Shown here: piece after piece, positions 61,738 to 64,000 of the stretch
Layout: every line of letters begins with the position of its first letter
Numbering within the stretch: the stretch's first letter is position 1
Assembly (NCBI RefSeq): GCF_030866745.1
Contig: NZ_CP133016.1
Span: forward strand, 744,001-808,000
Direction of reading: 5' to 3'
Origin: Sphingomonas flavescens
Lineage (GTDB): Bacteria; Pseudomonadota; Alphaproteobacteria; Sphingomonadales; Sphingomonadaceae
DNA: 64,000 bases
Notes under the pieces: generated by a model
What the model was told of the DNA's origin: nothing
The model's input: the letters and a program-made list of their open reading frames with translations, nothing else
The model's database searches: none
Made by a program: the position numbers and the translations under genes

Positions 61738-62724
61738 CTAGGAGCCTGCTTCTTCGAGAATCTGGTCCAGCACCTCGTCGGGGGTTGACTGCGGTTGCCC
61801 TCGGTTCTCCCCTTCGCCCTGAGGCAAATGGGCTTCTCTACCCGCATGGTTGGCCGGCAGCACCTCAAGGATTTCGACGATGCGGTAGCGCTCGGCCAGC
61901 ACCTCATAGTCAGGGCCGTAGGAAGTCTCGACGTCCACGCGGCAGCGCAGTGCATCCCCGGGCCGAATGTCGAGCTCGCGGCGATAAAATTTGTCGAGCA
62001 ACGTGCCCGGCTCGGCGATCGCCGTGGTCCGCGTGTTGCCGTGCTTCAGATGCCAGTGGGATGTGGCCTGGTAATCAGGCATCTCGACCACGAAGATCAT
62101 GTCTGCCGACTGGTTGACGAGCGTACGCGACTGCAGCAGCGTCCGCGGCTCCGCGATGCGTTTCGAGGCATCGATCCTGGCCGAGCCGTTGTTGGTGATC
62201 ACGCGCGCTTCGTCGTTCGACGACAGCGCTTCCTTTGCGCGCTGCCATGCCGACACCGCTTCTATCAGCTGCGCGGACGAGGGCAGAACGGGCTGCGACG
62301 GCGTGGTCATCGAAGTGCCCCAGGCGAGCACCCGGATGGCCTGCTGTAAATCGGCCAACTGATGCGTGGACGATCCGTCCATCCACGCAAGGATGGCGAG
62401 CGTGCCACGTGCGAGAAACTTCAGCTGAGCAGGGTTACTGGAGGCGGGCGCGCCCTCGTGGTCCTGCTTCACGCGTAGCCAGAGCGAAAGGCTTTTCCGC
62501 GTGATTTCTTCCAGAACCGCAACAGTCTCCAACCGCAGCGACGTTCCGGCAAGCGCGCGATAGGAAGCTTCGATCGCATCCTGCACCAGCCGTGCCGGGC
62601 CAGCATCAGGAATGCGCCGGCCCGCGGATCCGGCGGCCAGCTCTACCACGACGTCGCTGTCCGTCAGGTCCGACAACAGGTCGGTTACGTCGGCTCCGCG
62701 AGCGCCAGTGTCGGTGGTTGCCAT
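61738..62724 (-). CDS. Protein of unknown function (328 residues)
   Basis: A 328-residue soluble protein with no signal peptide or membrane segment. It starts with an acidic, Asp-rich segment, has a helical middle (ARLVQDAIEASYRAL) and a more beta-like second half (SADMIFVVEMPDYQATSHWHLKHGNTRT). The last part, ending TPDEVLDQILEEAGS, looks disordered. I recognise no family or motif. It is divergent to the ABC exporter, with a 136-bp gap that could hold both promoters. Confidence 0.65.
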   Translation of the reverse strand: MATTDTGARGADVTDLLSDLTDSDVVVELAAGSAGRRIPDAGPARLVQDAIEASYRALAGTSLRLETVAVLEEITRKSLSLWLRVKQDHEGAPASSNPAQLKFLARGTLAILAWMDGSSTHQLADLQQAIRVLAWGTSMTTPSQPVLPSSAQLIEAVSAWQRAKEALSSNDEARVITNNGSARIDASKRIAEPRTLLQSRTLVNQSADMIFVVEMPDYQATSHWHLKHGNTRTTAIAEPGTLLDKFYRRELDIRPGDALRCRVDVETSYGPDYEVLAERYRIVEILEVLPANHAGREAHLPQGEGENRGQPQSTPDEVLDQILEEAGS

Positions 62725-62860
62725 GTACGCTTAGCCTCGATTCGTTAATCTGGCGTTTACTACGCTCTCGGCCCCGCCGAGCAAATGCCTGGATCGCCAA
62801 AGCAAAATACCCAATTCGGGACACAATTGAGAGCGCGCCGAGCGGCTGTTAGACGGCGCT

Positions 62861-64000
62861 ATGGCCACTGCTCCCAACCGCCCCAAGGGGCGCTCGCTCC
62901 GCAGCCTGCGCATGGTGTGGGGCTTCGCCACCCGTTATCCGGGCCATATCCTCGTCGCCTCCATCGCGCTCCTATTCGCGGCGGGCGCGACGTCCGGCGT
63001 GCCCTACGCCTTCAAGCTCATCATCGATAAGGGCTTCGCCAGCGGCGCGGGCTCGCACGATCTGGCGCGCTGGTTCCAATATCTGATGATCCTCGTCACG
63101 GTCATGGCCATCGCCACCGCAGTGCGCTTCTACTTCGTATCGTGGCTTGGCGAACGGACGGTCGCGGACATCAGGCTGGCCGTGCACCGTAACCTGTTGC
63201 GGCTGTCCCCCGGTTTTTTCGAGGAAAACCGGCCCGCGGAAATTACATCACGCATCACGGTCGACACGACGATCATCGAGCAGGTGGTCGGCACGACGGT
63301 ATCCGTCGCACTGCGCAACATCGTGATGGGGACCGCATGCCTCGTCATTTTGCTGGCGCTTTCGCCAAAGCTTGCGGGGATGATGCTGCTTGGCGTGCCG
63401 CTGGTGATCGGCCCGATCATCATCCTCGGGCGCCGCGTACGCAGCGTTTCGACCAGCAGTCAGGATCGCATCGCCGACGTCGGGACCGTCACCAGCGAAG
63501 TGCTCGGCGCGATGAAGATCGTCCAGGCGTTCAACCAGCAGGGTCGCGAAGCCAGCCGGTTCACCGACGCAGTCGAGCGCGTTTTCGCGACCGCCAAGAA
63601 GCGCATCATGTTGCGCGCGATCATGACGGCGATGGTCATCTTTCTGCTCTTCAGCGCGATCGTGTGGGTCATCTGGCAAGGCGCGCTGGACGTTGCGACT
63701 GGCCGGATGAGCGGCGGCACTATTGCCGCCTTCGTGCTCTATGGCGGCCTGCTTGCCGGCGCATTCGGCGCACTTTCCGAGGTCTATGGCGACCTGCTGC
63801 GGGCTGCCGGCGCCTCCGAACGGCTGGCAGAATTGCTCCATGCCGAGCCGGATATCCGCGCACCCGCGCAGCCCGCCGCGATGCCGGAACCCGGGCGCGG
63901 CGAACTGACGTTCGAGAACGTCACTTTTCGCTATCCGACCCGGCGCGAAACGTCGGCGCTCGAGAACTTCTCCCTCGCCGTGCGCGCCCGGGAACGGCTG
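62861..64000 (+). CDS. ABC exporter, MsbA-like, cut off at the window end
   Basis: The window contains the first 380 residues of an ABC-type exporter of the ABCB/MsbA half-transporter type. Residues about 30-330 form the six-helix membrane domain (ILVASIALLFAAGATSG onward, with the coupling helix region). A linker leads to the first strand of the ATPase (ELTFENVTFRYPTRRETSALENFSLAV), and the window ends before Walker A. ATG 62861 is the most likely start. Substrate unknown (lipid, peptide or drug). Confidence 0.9.
   Translation, partial: MATAPNRPKGRSLRSLRMVWGFATRYPGHILVASIALLFAAGATSGVPYAFKLIIDKGFASGAGSHDLARWFQYLMILVTVMAIATAVRFYFVSWLGERTVADIRLAVHRNLLRLSPGFFEENRPAEITSRITVDTTIIEQVVGTTVSVALRNIVMGTACLVILLALSPKLAGMMLLGVPLVIGPIIILGRRVRSVSTSSQDRIADVGTVTSEVLGAMKIVQAFNQQGREASRFTDAVERVFATAKKRIMLRAIMTAMVIFLLFSAIVWVIWQGALDVATGRMSGGTIAAFVLYGGLLAGAFGALSEVYGDLLRAAGASERLAELLHAEPDIRAPAQPAAMPEPGRGELTFENVTFRYPTRRETSALENFSLAVRARERL

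Noticed and set aside
1..64000. tRNA, rRNA, CRISPR, prophage and insertion-sequence content
   Set aside because: I looked for T-loop motifs, direct-repeat arrays, transposase motifs and integrase motifs and found none. The few GTTCGAA-like words lie within coding genes.

Overview
The window comes from a high-GC alphaproteobacterium, almost certainly a member of the Sphingomonadales (Sphingomonas/Sphingomicrobium type). The evidence is the TonB-dependent receptor, a Flp/Tad pilus operon in cpa order, separate petA-petB-petC genes, a TamA-TamB pair, a PHA depolymerase with MaoC and thiolase genes, several small proteins I recognise as sphingomonad-type hypotheticals, and palindromic intergenic repeats common in this order. 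No rRNA, tRNA, CRISPR array, prophage or insertion sequence was found; this looks like compact, ordinary chromosome. Layout: (1-3.3 kb) partial gcvT behind a tandem glycine riboswitch, a lipoprotein, ispH (with a possible leader ORF) and rnhA. (3.4-11.9 kb) a DauA-like FAD dehydrogenase, then a Flp/Tad pilus operon cpaA-cpaB-cpaC-cpaD-cpaE-tadB-tadC that lacks the CpaF ATPase gene; a very stable UUCG hairpin lies where cpaF would be expected. (11.9-20.8 kb) glyQ-glyS, two tandem TraB/GumN proteins, rplY-pth-2OG oxygenase-ychF and a PAP2 phosphatase. (20.8-27.7 kb) a TPR-sulfotransferase followed by a TonB-dependent receptor, a MaoC hydratase, a Gly/Tyr-rich lipoprotein and an M28 peptidase. 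(27.8-34.5 kb) the cytochrome bc1 genes petA-petB-petC with a previously uncalled 26-residue hydrophobic peptide upstream, a TauE/SafE permease, glnA and a double-PilZ protein. (34.5-39.8 kb) an uncharacterised polytopic membrane protein, an MHS-type MFS transporter, an APC permease, a mosaic of palindromic repeats and a membrane-anchored hypothetical. (39.8-49.3 kb) an RND efflux permease without an adaptor gene, then TamB and TamA. (49.4-52.3 kb) a cluster of small uncharacterised genes around a divergent S24/HTH repressor and a 57-residue HTH-like protein, with a half-site array between them. (52.3-64 kb) topoisomerase IB, a MscS channel, MaoC and thiolase, two MFS transporters, a DUF4126 protein, an intracellular PHB depolymerase, an uncharacterised 328-residue protein and a truncated ABC exporter. 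How the genes work together: most form small independent units. Coherent modules are glycine use (gcvT riboswitch, glyQS), pilus assembly, respiration (bc1), acyl-CoA/PHA turnover and outer-membrane biogenesis. The window is very compact: of ten convergent gene junctions, five overlap by exactly the four bases of the two stop codons. The best candidates for something undescribed are the S24-repressor/HTH-peptide/111-residue cassette at 49.9-51.1 kb, the 26-residue peptide upstream of petA, and the sulfotransferase-receptor unit.
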